This document shows, piece by piece, positions 24,836-34,960 of a stretch of 64,000 nucleotides of DNA. Source of the stretch: Cricetomys ansorgei (Eukaryota; Chordata; Mammalia; Rodentia; Nesomyidae). Where the stretch lies: positions 4,246,501 through 4,310,500 of the forward strand of contig JAMJFZ010002500.1 of the NCBI GenBank assembly GCA_026225945.1, written 5' to 3'. The position numbers and the translations under genes were made by a program. Position 1 is the stretch's first letter; every line of letters starts with the position of its first letter. The notes below the pieces were generated by a model. That model was given only the letters and a program-made list of their open reading frames with translations. It ran no database searches and had not been told where the DNA came from.

Positions 24836-25289
24836 AGAGTCAAAAAATGCAACAAATGTAAGTACCCATCCAGACTTTAGGTTTAAGGGTTAGGAAATGT
24901 CATGAGTTCTGAAGGATGACTAGATCATACCTGACCCAAGCGAAAAGACATGGTTACGTACATCTCACTTTTTCAAGATTTGAAGTTAGTAAAGAACAGG
25001 TACTAACATATAATGAAAATCAAAAATAATACTGATACTATAGATTGAGACAATCCTGGTGTCTTGGATCCAATAAACAAAACTAAAGAAGGCAGAATTC
25101 CAATTCTCAAGTTTTTTTGTTTTGTTTTGAAACTTGTTCTGTTTATTCTTAGATTCAAAAGGCAACTGAAAATTGTGGGGACATTCCTGGCATCAAGACA
25201 TAGGAACTCTTATTTTGCAGTAGGTCTTGTTTCTGTACCTCTTTACTTTGAATTCTTGTCATTTCTTTGGCAATTCCCCTACAGATTTT

Positions 25290-25765
25290 TTTAAAGACTA
25301 AATACCAGTCTCCCCAGTTCCAAGCACCTTCTTATAGGAATCCAGATAAAGAAGGAAGTTGCTGGACTTTTGCTTGCTTGGCCTTCCTTCTTGTCTCTGA
25401 GTTAATTTATCCAGTTGCTGCTGATTCCTTCACTGATTCCAGAACCAGTGTTTCCAGACTACTATCTTGGACCAGTAGCCCTCCAGGAACCATCTAGAAC
25501 TGATGAGGCACCTAGCCTTATGAGCTAAACAGCTCCAGTGAGAGACAGCCACTATAGGACTACTCCAACTGCTGAGGTATCAGTCTAAAGGACTGAACAA
25601 CAGTCAGGTGCTCAGCTCTCAGGTATGATTTAACTGTTTGTGTATTTTTTTGTTTTACTATTTTTACATAAGCTAATTTTATAAATCCTTAATATATATA
25701 TATATATATATATATTCATCCCCATTGATTCTGTTCATATAGAGAACCCTGACTAATACATAGTC
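25290..25765 (+). repeat. LTR-like repeat with (TA)n, forward
   Basis: Contains 'ccagtagccctccaggaacc', 'atgagctaaacagctccagt' and a (TA)n run at 25692-25715. It ends 'tagagaaccctgactaatac', the common 3' end of a rodent LTR-like repeat family. Confidence 0.55.
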
Positions 25766-26055
25766 CATCATCAGGGGAGGTCAAGGCATTAACCTGGAGG
25801 CAGGAACTGAAGCAGGAACCATGGAAGAAGGCTACTTACATACTTACCTGGCTTGCTCAGCTCCCTTTGTTATACAGCCCAGACCTACTTATCTGGGGAT
25901 AGCATAATCCACAGTGTCCTGAGCCCTTCTACATCAACTATCAATTGAGAGAAAATGTCTCATAAACATAGCCACAGGCCAATCTGCTATGGGCAATTTC
26001 AGGTGAGTGTTACTCTTGCCAAGTAGCTCTAGTTTGTGTCAAGTTAACAAAATGT
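25766..26055 (-). repeat. Rodent LTR-like repeat, reversed
   Basis: Reversed copy of the 11302-11672 family: 'aggcaggaactgaagcagga', 'ggcttgctcagctccctttg', 'atcaactatcaattgaga' and 'agtttgtgtcaagttaacaa'. It abuts the preceding LTR-like repeat. Confidence 0.6.
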
Positions 26056-26639
26056 TACAAGCACAGAAGGCCTCTTTGCTCAGGTCGCAATTCACTGAGC
26101 TCCTGGAGAGAGCTTGGTAAGAACTTTCTAGAGCCCTCTAGTAGAGATGGCAAATAAACACTCAACACAAATAGATTATAAAATGTCTAGAGGACAGCAT
26201 GGCAGGCTGAAGTGAGGTGAGGAAAGGACCCAGGAACGAGTCACATGAAGGAAGTGACATCAGGAGTCATGGTGGTCCATGGCAACAGGCTTGCAACAGC
26301 AAGGTGGAGAACACATGGGGTCTGTTGGGGGAAGCAGCACGCAAGACACAGGCAACCGCTTAGATTTTACTTCTGTTACTGTTACTGAAACATTTTGATA
26401 TAAAGTACCCAGGTATTTAGTGTATACCTCCACAAGGTTTACTTCACAACCATTATTTAAAAAAAGAGAAAACACTACTGGCAACACCGAATCCTCCATT
26501 TAGGTTCACTCAGCCTCAAAGGCAGTCATTAAAATTCTACCTCTCTAACTGAGCTTTGTCCACTTTGAGCTTTGGAATTCTACTGTCTGCACCTGACTTC
26601 TCTTCATCCTTACTACTGTGTCTAAAGGAGCCATCAACA

Positions 26640-27462
26640 CTACCACATACGTATGCAATAGACATACATGTATCATCCTCTTTCACATGAATAAATTATA
26701 TTGTCTACTCAGCTATGGCTGGATATTAGGGATGTATCATTTTGGGCACTACTAAGGTAATGCTTCAGTAAGTATTTTTTGTGTATCCTTGGTGTACACA
26801 ACCATACAATCTAATACACACATACAATCCTAACTACTGGGTCATAAGGTAAACATATGCTTAATTTAGCAGTCTTCTATTATAGCTTTATGTCATTGAG
26901 GTATAGACTATCTTTATTTTCATTAACATTGTGGATACTGTCAATCATTTTAATTTCAGATGTTTGGTGGATATCTGGTAGAAGATATCTGATGACAAAG
27001 GTTATTTAGATACTCTTTTTTTGTGAAATTCCTGTTCAATGCCATGCCCACTTTTCTGTTGGGTTGCTGATTTTCACTGATTTGTAGGTTCTCTATATAT
27101 TATGGATATAAATCCTTTGTTAGAGTATAAATTGAAAATATGACAATTCAGTTTCTGACTTGCCTTCAGTTTCTAAAAATCTTCTAGAGACAAAGTGTGG
27201 AATTCATTCATCTTAATAAATCAAGATTATTAAAAACACTTAAGAATATTTTCCTGGTCCAAGTTAATTAAGATTCTTTTTCTCATTGACTCTAGAAGCT
27301 TTATTGTTTAAATTTATAATTTAGGTCTACAATTCATATTAAACTGACAATTGTTGATGATTTCAAAGAGAAACCAAGACATATTTTCTAATGTACACAG
27401 GTCTGTTCTTATATTCCATACCTATCAATTAATCTATTTGTTTATCCTTGTGCCAGGACCAC
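26640..27462 (-). repeat. Ancient L1 tail, reversed
   Basis: Reversed order of an old mammalian L1 3' end: 'aaggtaatgcttcagtaagt', 'tcctaactactgggtcataa', 'ctctatatattatggatata', and finally 'cctatcaattaatctatttg' plus 'atccttgtgccaggaccaca'. Stops throughout. Confidence 0.65.
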
Positions 27463-27812
27463 ATTCATATTAGTTACTATGACCAAGGCAACTTATAGAA
27501 GAGTTTATTTTGGCTCATGGTCCCAGAGGGATAAGAGTCTCTGATGGCAACATAGAGGAATGACAGAAAGAGACAGGCCTGGCAACAGAAACAGTAAGCT
27601 GAGAGCTCACATCCTGAACAACAATCACTAAGCACCAAGAGTGAGTAGTAATGGCCCCAGTCTTTAAAATATCAAAGCCCACCCCCAGTGTCATACTTCC
27701 TCTAACTAGGCCATACCTCCTAAACCCCCCCAAACAGTGCCACCAACTGGGGACCAGGTATTCTAAATACGTGAGTCTATGGAGCCATTCTCATTCACAA
27801 TACTATACACTG
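27463..27812 (-). repeat. ORR1/MT-like MaLR LTR, reversed
   Basis: 'actatgaccaaggcaactta', 'gctgagagctcacatcctga', 'aaagcccacccccagtgtca', 'gccaccaactggggaccagg' and 'tctatggagccattctcatt' are the landmarks of a rodent MaLR LTR read backwards. It begins right where the L1 tail stops. Confidence 0.75.
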
Positions 27813-28904
27813 ACTTAATGAAGTCATCTTTCTTATAGATTTTTATATCCGCAATCAGTCTTCTTCATCCTGTGTAGTGGGATATTTGGATTAGATATTT
27901 TATAGTTACATACTCTGTCTTTATGGAATGTTGCTCCTGTGGATGTGCTTTCTGGGCTGTGTGGGGGCAGGGTGCTTCCTAAAACCTTGCAGCTTGTTTC
28001 ACTCTGTAAAAGGCTTGCTTCCTGCAATTGACCACACCTCTGTGGTAAACACAATGGATGTAGCCCCCTAGATCACCACATAAACCCGCCATCTGTTTAA
28101 GTTAATGCAGATGAAGGATCCTTATGGCGCTTACAGGTTATGCAGACAGAAGAAACAGAAGCCAGAAATTAATATTTGACTACCACATAGATGAAAAATA
28201 AAGATTCAATTCAATCTTGAGCTTCTCTAATACAATGTATCAAGAGCCACACTCACTAGAGTTCAAAGAAAACAAAACTTCTTCAAAATAAGCTGTCATG
28301 TCCATCCTTGGGAAGAGAAGTCCATTAGTGCAAAATATCTGTTAACCATGGTAGGGACAAGGACGATATATGAGCCCTCTGATAACCATTAGAAGGGACC
28401 CATGCGATATCTAATGTGCCTTTCATGATTGATGAACTTGAGAGGCAGAGAACATTACCTCTGTCCAGACTGTCTGTTTCGTTTACCTAAAATCCCAGGA
28501 ACTAACCCTGGTGAATGTTGTTCTTACATGTTTGCCGACCTGTGTGTTTGGTTGACTTTTAATGGAGCATTTTAAAGATTCATTCCTTTGGGTTCAATTG
28601 TGTCTCTCCATGCTTTGCTGATCTGCTTGGTGGGGCACAGTACTTTCATGAGTGTGCTCTGTGGGACATAAATGGCATTATATAACACCAGCCTACACCA
28701 CAGTGGCCAATTTTGCTCCTATTCTTTGCTTATCATTTGAATAATTCATTGTAGGAGATGTGTGAAGTTGACATTTATTTACTATTTTCTGGTAACAAAA
28801 ACAATTAAAGAAGGTGTAAAACACACTTAGGGGAGACTTTTTTTTAAAAAAAATAAAGACAGTAGACCAAAATCCAATGCTCATTACAAGTGAGAACATT
28901 TAAA
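27813..28904. other. Unassigned intronic stretch
   Basis: No gene or named repeat seen. Confidence 0.5.
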
Positions 28905-29235
28905 ATTGTCTTTTATTCTTTGTGTGTGCATGTGTGAATATATGTGAGCAGGGGAATGCATGCTTGTGCCCAGAGGTCAATGCCAGGTATCTTCTTCAGT
29001 TACTCTCCACTGTCTTTTTGAGACAGAACCATATAGTGGGCCTGGAGCTTCACCAATTCACTTAGACTGGCTGGCCACTGAGTCCTGGAGGTCTGCCTGT
29101 GTCCATATATGTCAGCTCTGGAGTTACAGACACAGACTGCAGCTCCAGGCTTTCATGTGGGTGCTAGAGATCCAAACTTGGGTCCTCCAGTGTGTCAGGT
29201 ACTGTACCAACACAGCCATCCCTCCAGCCCCGTCA
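28905..29235 (-). repeat. Composite B4-like SINE, reversed, nearly full length
   Basis: CA/GT-rich end, 'tgcccagaggtcaatgccag', a reversed B1 middle with 'tctttttgagacagaaccat' and 'ctctggagttacagacac', then a reversed head 'gtgggtgctagagatccaaa' ending 'agccatccctccagcccc'. Confidence 0.75.
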
Positions 29236-29514
29236 TTCACCCTTAACCAATTTCCTCTTCACCCTTTTCCATCCATTTTAAAGAGGTTACCTGGCCAGCC
29301 TCGCAACTTCATCTCATCAGCACAAACCAAGAAAGAAAACAAGAGTTGGAGATGTCTGTAAAGAGCTGCCAGCAGAGACCACTAGAAGCAAAGAAGTCAG
29401 ATGAGAATGACCAGGAAGGGTTTAATCAAAAAGCCACTGGCCAGGAAGAGTCAAACTCCCAGAAAACCAAAGACTGGAAACATCCCATATGCTTTGGGTT
29501 TAAGAGTACATACA

Positions 29515-29554
29515 GACAAGCTGATGTGAAATATAGACAAGCTGATGTGAAATC
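29515..29554. repeat. 20-bp tandem duplication
   Basis: The block 'agacaagctgatgtgaaata' is present twice in direct tandem. No coding context. Confidence 0.75.
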
Positions 29555-30711
29555 TGGGAAGAGTAAAAGTGCATAGGTAGAGATTAGGTTGACTAGAGAA
29601 GTCATTCTGCCTGTAGGAGCATCACCTACTATAGTCCTACCATTACACTGAGGGCTGCATGTGCTGTAGTGGGCCTATGGAAGGCTACAGAAGGACGTAT
29701 TTCTCCTCTCTCTGGGTTTTGGTTGGTTCCCTTTCGAGTGAACCTCGGCCATGAAACTTTCTTTGGTTAACAGGTACGAGCTATACAGGTGCATCACTTG
29801 TGTTTAGAAGCTTCAGGAGCCTTCTTTAGATTTTCTGAACTTCTAAGCTGACGTGGCAATAGGGTCAACGAGCTTTGAGATTGGCATTTCCTTCCATTAA
29901 ACAGGACGACTCAGAAGAGAATCCTTACCAGCCTGCACAGATGAGGAGGGTAATGAAAAAAATCTGCCTGACACATACATATACATTTGTTCCTGAAATA
30001 CAGACAGAGACTGTCCTATTTATTCACCATTGCAAACTGTGACTTTAAGTGTGACTGCATATCTTACATACCTCAAGCTCTTCACCTATAGTTGCCTCAT
30101 TTACTGAAAATGAAGTAAAACCCCAAATCAGGTTTAACTAGAACCTTTATTTAGAACCACTTTAGCAAGACCCAGTGGACCACACAGCCGGCATCAAACC
30201 AACTGAGCAGGGCAAACGCATCTCACCCTCTTTCCAATAGAAAAAAAAAAGATAGCAGAAAGTTCAAGAACAGCATATAGTACCAAATGACACTACCAAA
30301 ATATCATAATGTCCTCTGAGATGACCAAGAGCTTCAAAGGAACCTACCTAAGGATATTCCAGGGGTGGCTCCTCTCAGGTTGCTTTGCTAAACCACAGTC
30401 CTTTATATTATCACTAAAGAAAATACTACAGTCCTACAACAAATAAGACTTCATTGCTTCCCAAGCCCACTGTTTGCTCAAGCCATTGGAATTCTGGAAC
30501 AGAACAGGATGCAAAAGACTCCAAGCAACCGAGAGCCTCACTCACAATGAGTAAGACAATATTCTGTATGTAACTAAAAATGTTACTTTCGTCAAATGTA
30601 CAAGTTGAGTTTGAAGTTCAAGAGTTCACGGTACCAAACATGACTGTCTTGCACATTCTAATTGTGATTTAGAAATGGAAAAATTCTCTACATCTTCTTC
30701 TTTCTTTCTGT
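29555..30711. other. Unassigned intronic stretch
   Basis: No gene or named repeat seen; a short poly(A) lies at about 30240-30250. Confidence 0.5.
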
Positions 30712-30960
30712 TGGTTTAGTTAGTGTTTTGACAGAGCATCGTGTTTTGTAATCCAGTCTAGCTTTGGAGTACAGACACCGTTCCTTCAGCATCCTCAGGG
30801 TTGGAATCACAGACTTATGACACTATGTCCGGCCGTGTATATTTTCCCTCTGTGGCCCCAGCTGACCTAGAGCCCACGAAGTGGCTCAGGCTGTCCCAGT
30901 CCCTCCCCCGTCCTGGTGCTGGAGTTTTAGGCATGCACCACCACAGTCATTTATTTATTT
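30712..30960 (-). repeat. Two adjacent B1 SINEs, reversed
   Basis: First copy (to about 30835) has 'ggttggaatcacagactta' and 'cactatgtccggccgtg'. The second (about 30845-30960) has 'ctggtgctggagttttaggc' and 'atgcaccaccacagtca'. Both are diverged and in the same direction. Confidence 0.6.
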
Positions 30961-31945
30961 ACAAATCTTCATTTTAGGTGTCAACTAACTAATGACAGGA
31001 ATCAAGTTTAAGATCAACTGAATGTACTCTAATCCAACTCACGTCACTTCCTCCTTGAGATTCATTCATTCATTCATTCTCCTGAGATTCATCTGATGCC
31101 GTCCAGCCAGATAAGAGATAACTTACTCTCACTTTTAGCAAAGTGGATAGAAATATATTTTTTATCTGTCACTTTACACCATGTTATTGACTTTCAGATT
31201 AAGCTGTGCCTCTAACACCTGGCCAGAATCCACAGGCAGCCACATTTCATCTCAGGGAATCCCGTTATGGTGATGACTAAATGTATGTGTCATTTGAAGT
31301 CATGATTTATTTATTCCCTTAATACTTAGATTAGCTTTCAAAGCACCAAACAACTGAATAGGTTGTTTTCAGGCATATGAACTCCATCATAATTATTACT
31401 TCATTTTTGTCAATGTAATAAAAATGGTGGTCATCTATTTGATTAGACAGATCAGAAGAGTATTTTTAAGTTACCCTTGACTTTCTATGACACCCTCAAC
31501 TTGCTCCCTGCAACACCTAGCCACATAGATTCAGTATGTTCTCTATAATGAACTTAATGCCATGTTTTTATGCCTTATGCAGCACTATATGTCAAGTTAC
31601 ATAGTATGGGCTTTTAAATCTCACACACTGAATTCCAAATTAACAGCAAATCTGCCTAAATATCATAGCATACAAAACAAGACATATAAATACCGAGCCC
31701 TTGAGTTCAAATAAAATCTGTATCTTTATATGACTTTAACTTTTCATAACACGTTCAGTTCATAAACACTAACTCATTAAAACATCAATACTTCAAAGGG
31801 GCCAGAGACTGTTCCCAAAATCATTTGAAACAAAAGCTCCATTTCTAATTGAAGGTAAATGTAGAAGATAGAACATATACCTCATAAAAACATAAATTAA
31901 AAAGCAAAACAAATGATACTCTGATTTAAGCATCAAACAAGGCAG

Positions 31946-31999
<54 letters not shown>

Positions 32000-33064
32000 A
32001 ACGGTCTCTAGGGTTTCTGAGGGACGGGAAGCACAGATGCTCACACACTTGCAAATAACCAGACCTCCCTTAACTTCCATCTCTCATCCACAGGAGAGCT
32101 GAGCATCCCACACTTAAGCTGCTGTGGCCCATGAGGCAGACCTAATATTCTCAATGCGAATCAGAAAGTGGGAAAGCATTTCAGTACAATGCGTGCAGCA
32201 GCATCCACGACTCTGGTGACATACTCACAGAAGGTTGCCCTATTGATTTTCAGTAAGAGTATGAAAGAAATGGACCAGCCTAAAGCAACCACTGCAAATG
32301 AACACACAACTACGATGAAATGAAAATGAAGCATGTTCTATCACCACTCAGGCCTGAGGCTAGGGCCAGTTTTCTCGTGAGCATCCAGAGCTACATTACA
32401 TGAAGATGATTGTTCTGTCTATCCTCTACAAACTCCAGACATCACTGGTCCTTTGAGCATCATCCTGGAGTGAGCGTTTTTATACAGATATTGCTGAAGC
32501 CTTTCAACCAAACAACCTGCATTGCCATCCTAGCAATATTACTGTGACCTCTCCTGCTTTAAGGATCGGAGGCATCCTTGTGGTTCTCTCCACACTAAAC
32601 AGAGCCTGTTACTCAACTGGACTAGGAGCTTTAAATAGGGGCTTGAGAATTAGTCATTGTGTGACTTAATTGGACCCTCCAAAAGGCACGAGCTGTCCTT
32701 TCGGCTTCTAACAGAAATATCCATTTCCAGGCTTCTTCCCAGGGGCTCTGTTGGTGATGCAACGCTCAGGAAAGATTGGGGGGTGGGGGTGGGGGTGGGC
32801 AGGTGGAATTCAGGTGACACAGTGCTGAGGGGATACGAGCGTTTCCGAAGTTTTCCATCTTTTTATCGTTATTGATGTGGTGACCCAAATATGAGAAAAC
32901 CTCCACAAGCCATTAACAGACTCAGTTTGGATTCTGCAGGTCTGCAGTTCTCTCCTACTGCTGGCACACGCGAGATTCTTAGTTTCATTTTAACATTTGG
33001 TTAAGGAAATACTGACGGCTCAGATTTTATGTGTGGATTCCCAAAAGAATCCTTGTCGAAGGAC
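30961..33064. other. Intronic stretch with one (TG)n run
   Basis: No gene recognised. A pure (TG)n run of 48 bp lies at 31947-31994. A G-rich run 'ggggggtgggggtggggg' lies near 32778-32798. Confidence 0.6.
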
Positions 33065-33215
33065 TTTTTTTTTTCTTCTTCTTCCTTCCTTCCTTCCTTC
33101 CTTCCTTCCTTCCTTCCTTCCTTCCTTTCTCTTTCTTTCCTTCCTCCTTCCTTCCTTCTTCCTTCCTTCCTTCCTTCCTTCCTTCTTTCTTTCCTTCCTT
33201 TCTTTCTTTCTTTCT
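33065..33215. repeat. (TTCC)n tetranucleotide microsatellite
   Basis: About 150 bp of TTCC/TTTC repeats, starting after a short T-run. It lies about 620 bp into PLD5 intron 1. It reads as Pro/Ser/Phe-Leu repeats in false frames on one strand and Glu/Gly/Arg/Lys on the other. Confidence 0.95.
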
Positions 33216-33829
33216 GGAATGGTCAGTTTTATGGACTCAACCCCAGAATCAAAGACACAAGTCCTCACCAGGGGGAAGGGGGGGTGGGGGCTCTGATCCA
33301 CACCCACTGGGTTCCACTCTGCAGAGTGACAGACCTTTGGTCTGTTTCTTCTCAGCGCAGAATCCCTCTCCACTTGGGTTCAGGTGGAATGCTCCCTGAA
33401 AACTGCTAGCATCCCAGCAGCTGGCCAAAAGCGCCGGCTTGCCAGCCACAACTTTATTGCAGCGCTTTTTTAGTTTCTGCCCCGAGTAAGACAGCTTCAA
33501 AGAAACAGGTCATCATCCCACTGGACCCCCTCGTGCAAAGTCCAGTCCCTCGCAATCAACGCACAGGTAACCCAAGAACATAGTGCACACGGACCTAACA
33601 GCGAAGAGCCAGTCCAGGATGCCGAGACTGGGGTACCTGAAAGCGAACCTTTCTTTTCTCCATGTAGTTGAGCCATTAAGCTAAAAAGTGCAGGAGATGC
33701 CTTCGGGTTGACAGAGGATACAGGCGCTCTGGCCCTGGGGGCCGGCCACCCGCTGGGGTCCCAAACAGAGTCCCTGCATCCCCCAGCGCGGCGTGTTCCG
33801 ACCACCCAGCCCCCCCGGGAGCAAGTGGT

Positions 33830-33836
33830 CCTTACG
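33830..33836 (-). other. Splice donor of PLD5 coding exon 1
   Basis: On the minus strand the exon ends CAC and is followed at once by GTAAGG, a near-consensus 5' splice site. It falls exactly after residue 63 (His) of the recognised PLD5 reading frame, so the intron is in phase 0. Past it the frame would read into unrelated sequence. Confidence 0.9.
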
Positions 33837-34024
33837 TGTTCAAGCTTATCTTTTCTCCGGAGCCAGACGCTGGCGCTGTAGTCCTGCTGCTTGACACTGC
33901 TGTAGAAGTTCGCGCCCACTCGGGTCAGGCTGGGCGAGGGCTCCTTGGGGCGGCTTTTCAACCTCATCTGCTCGAAGCCCTCATGGGGGGAGGCGGAGAG
34001 CCACTCGTGCTGCCGGATCTCCAT
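33836..34024 (-). CDS. Pld5: PLD5 first coding exon (partial gene)
   Basis: This exon encodes the 63-residue N-terminus of PLD5, an inactive member of the phospholipase D family. The family member is a single-pass type II membrane protein whose HKD-type domains lack catalytic residues; that is family knowledge, because those parts lie outside this window. The translation begins MEIRQHEWLSASPHEGF and ends LRRKDKLEH, which I recognise as the conserved PLD5 N-terminus. This segment is hydrophilic, rich in Arg, Lys and Ser, and has no membrane span, as expected for the cytosolic tail that precedes the anchor in the next exon. The start at 34024 has a strong context (A at -3, G at +4). The exon stops exactly after a complete codon at a GTAAGG donor, giving a phase-0 intron. 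The frame stays open upstream for 97 codons, but that part looks like GC-rich leader. I am confident of the identity; the species is unresolved. Confidence 0.92.
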
Positions 34025-34032
34025 CCTGACAT
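33964..34032 (-). other. Upstream ORF overlapping the PLD5 start
   Basis: An ATG lies 8 nt upstream of the PLD5 start, in another frame, and opens a 22-codon ORF that ends in TGA inside the exon. Its context is moderate (G at -3, T at +4). Because it overlaps the main start, ribosomes that use it cannot simply re-initiate at the PLD5 ATG, so it could lower PLD5 translation. The ORF is seen directly; the regulatory effect is inference. Confidence 0.5.
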
Positions 34033-34171
34033 GACCAGGCGGCGGCCCGGCGCGCAACCCACTCGGGATGGGAGCGGGGCGCCGCCGGCGAGCGAGAGGC
34101 CAGGCGGGCGGTGAGATGGAGCTGGAGGAGAAAGCGGGGAGCACGGGGTGCCAGTCTCCCTCGGAAGGGGT

Positions 34172-34179
34172 GCTTATAG
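34172..34179 (-). promoter_or_regulatory. TATA-like element upstream of PLD5
   Basis: On the minus strand GCTATAAGCA lies about 150 bp upstream of the PLD5 start codon inside the CpG island. If it works as a TATA box, transcription would start near 34145 and give a leader of about 120 nt. That is inference: CpG-island promoters often lack TATA and start diffusely. Confidence 0.35.
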
Positions 34180-34594
34180 CCCGAGGAGTGCTCGGCGAGC
34201 CGGCTGGAGGCACAGAAGCGGGGACCAGAGGAGAGGGATGGAGAGGGAGGGTGTCGCAGAGAAGGGGAGAGGGAGAAAAGATGGGGGAGGGAGGGATGAG
34301 GGGGGGACCGGACAAAGGGAGACCGGGAAGGAGTGGATGCCTGCTCCGGAGTGGCAGAAGTGAGGGTGTAGCGGAGGTGGCCGCGACGTCGCCTGCCGCT
34401 GCGGTCCCGGGCGGGAGCTCTGCTCGCCGCCGCTCCGCACCAAGTGCAACCCGGGCCCGGGCGGCGGGGGTGGGGTGCGGTGGGAGGGGCCGGGCGGCCG
34501 AGCCGGAGCCCGCAGGTCGATGCGGCGGGGAGCCGCCCGGGGCGAGCGCCGAGTCCGGCCGCCGCCCTCTGCGCGCGCCGCTCCCCAGCCCGCC

Positions 34595-34628
34595 GCGCCC
34601 TCGCCCTCGCCCTCGCCCTCGCCCGCGC
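34595..34628. repeat. GC-rich hexanucleotide repeat in the CpG island
   Basis: About five tandem copies of a CGCCCT-type 6-mer, immediately followed by CGCGCGGG-like sequence, about 580 bp upstream of the PLD5 start codon. It produces an Arg/Ala- or Pro/Ser-repeat in false frames. Confidence 0.8.
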
Positions 34629-34960
34629 GGGTTCTCGCCGGGGAGAGCGGCTGGGCAAGGGAGCGCCGTCAGCGCACGGTTGCAGCCAGGGCTCCGGAGG
34701 ACGGCGCTCCGGGAAGCCGCCGCCTCCGGCCCCCGCCGCCCTAGTTCGCTCTGACTCTACCACCATCCACCCTTGCTCGCAAAGTTCGCCAACTTCCCTC
34801 CTCGGGATCCCGGGCATCTCACACCAGGAGGGCTTGGCCGGGAGTGGTCCTTGAAAATGGCTTGGAGGACGTGTATGTTTGCTAACCTTGCGCTGTACTG
34901 CATTTCGGAGTGTTGAGATGCGCGCCTCTTCACCAGCCAGGGCAGCCCTCCAGCTTGTGG

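Larger units (their letters stand above)
1..33829 (-). other. PLD5 intron 1 (5' part, runs off the window)
   Basis: Everything below the donor is intron on the minus strand. No second PLD5 exon (which should start near SQQKC and carry the membrane anchor) was recognised, so the intron continues past position 1. A first intron of more than 33 kb is ordinary for this large gene. It is filled by SINEs, LTRs, L1 tails and microsatellites, listed separately. Confidence 0.8.
33720..34960. promoter_or_regulatory. CpG island / PLD5 promoter region
   Basis: A sharply GC-rich stretch with dense CG dinucleotides, in contrast to the AT-rich flanks. It covers the PLD5 first coding exon, its leader and several hundred bases upstream. 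GGGCGG-type GC boxes occur on both strands. Many long frames run through it on both strands, as expected from low stop-codon density rather than from coding. It is probably the PLD5 promoter; bidirectional activity cannot be excluded from sequence. Confidence 0.85.

Noticed and set aside
33020..33409. Frames of 117-126 codons across the (TTCC)n tract
   Set aside because: They are translations of a tetranucleotide microsatellite in several frames.
33497..34315. A single 272-codon minus-strand gene
   Set aside because: The recognisable PLD5 part stops at a consensus splice donor at 33836. The rest below is intron sequence read through by chance, and the part above 34024 is probable leader.
34068..34854. 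Long plus-strand frames (up to 228 codons) in the CpG island
   Set aside because: They are Arg/Gly/Pro/Ala-rich, overlap each other in several frames and on both strands, and follow from high GC with few stop codons. No known protein is recognised.
33720..34960. Unknown novel gene cluster or exotic system around the CpG island
   Set aside because: The recognised exon explains the island. No other conserved coding or RNA structure is visible, and I found no evidence for an undescribed system beyond the LTR family.
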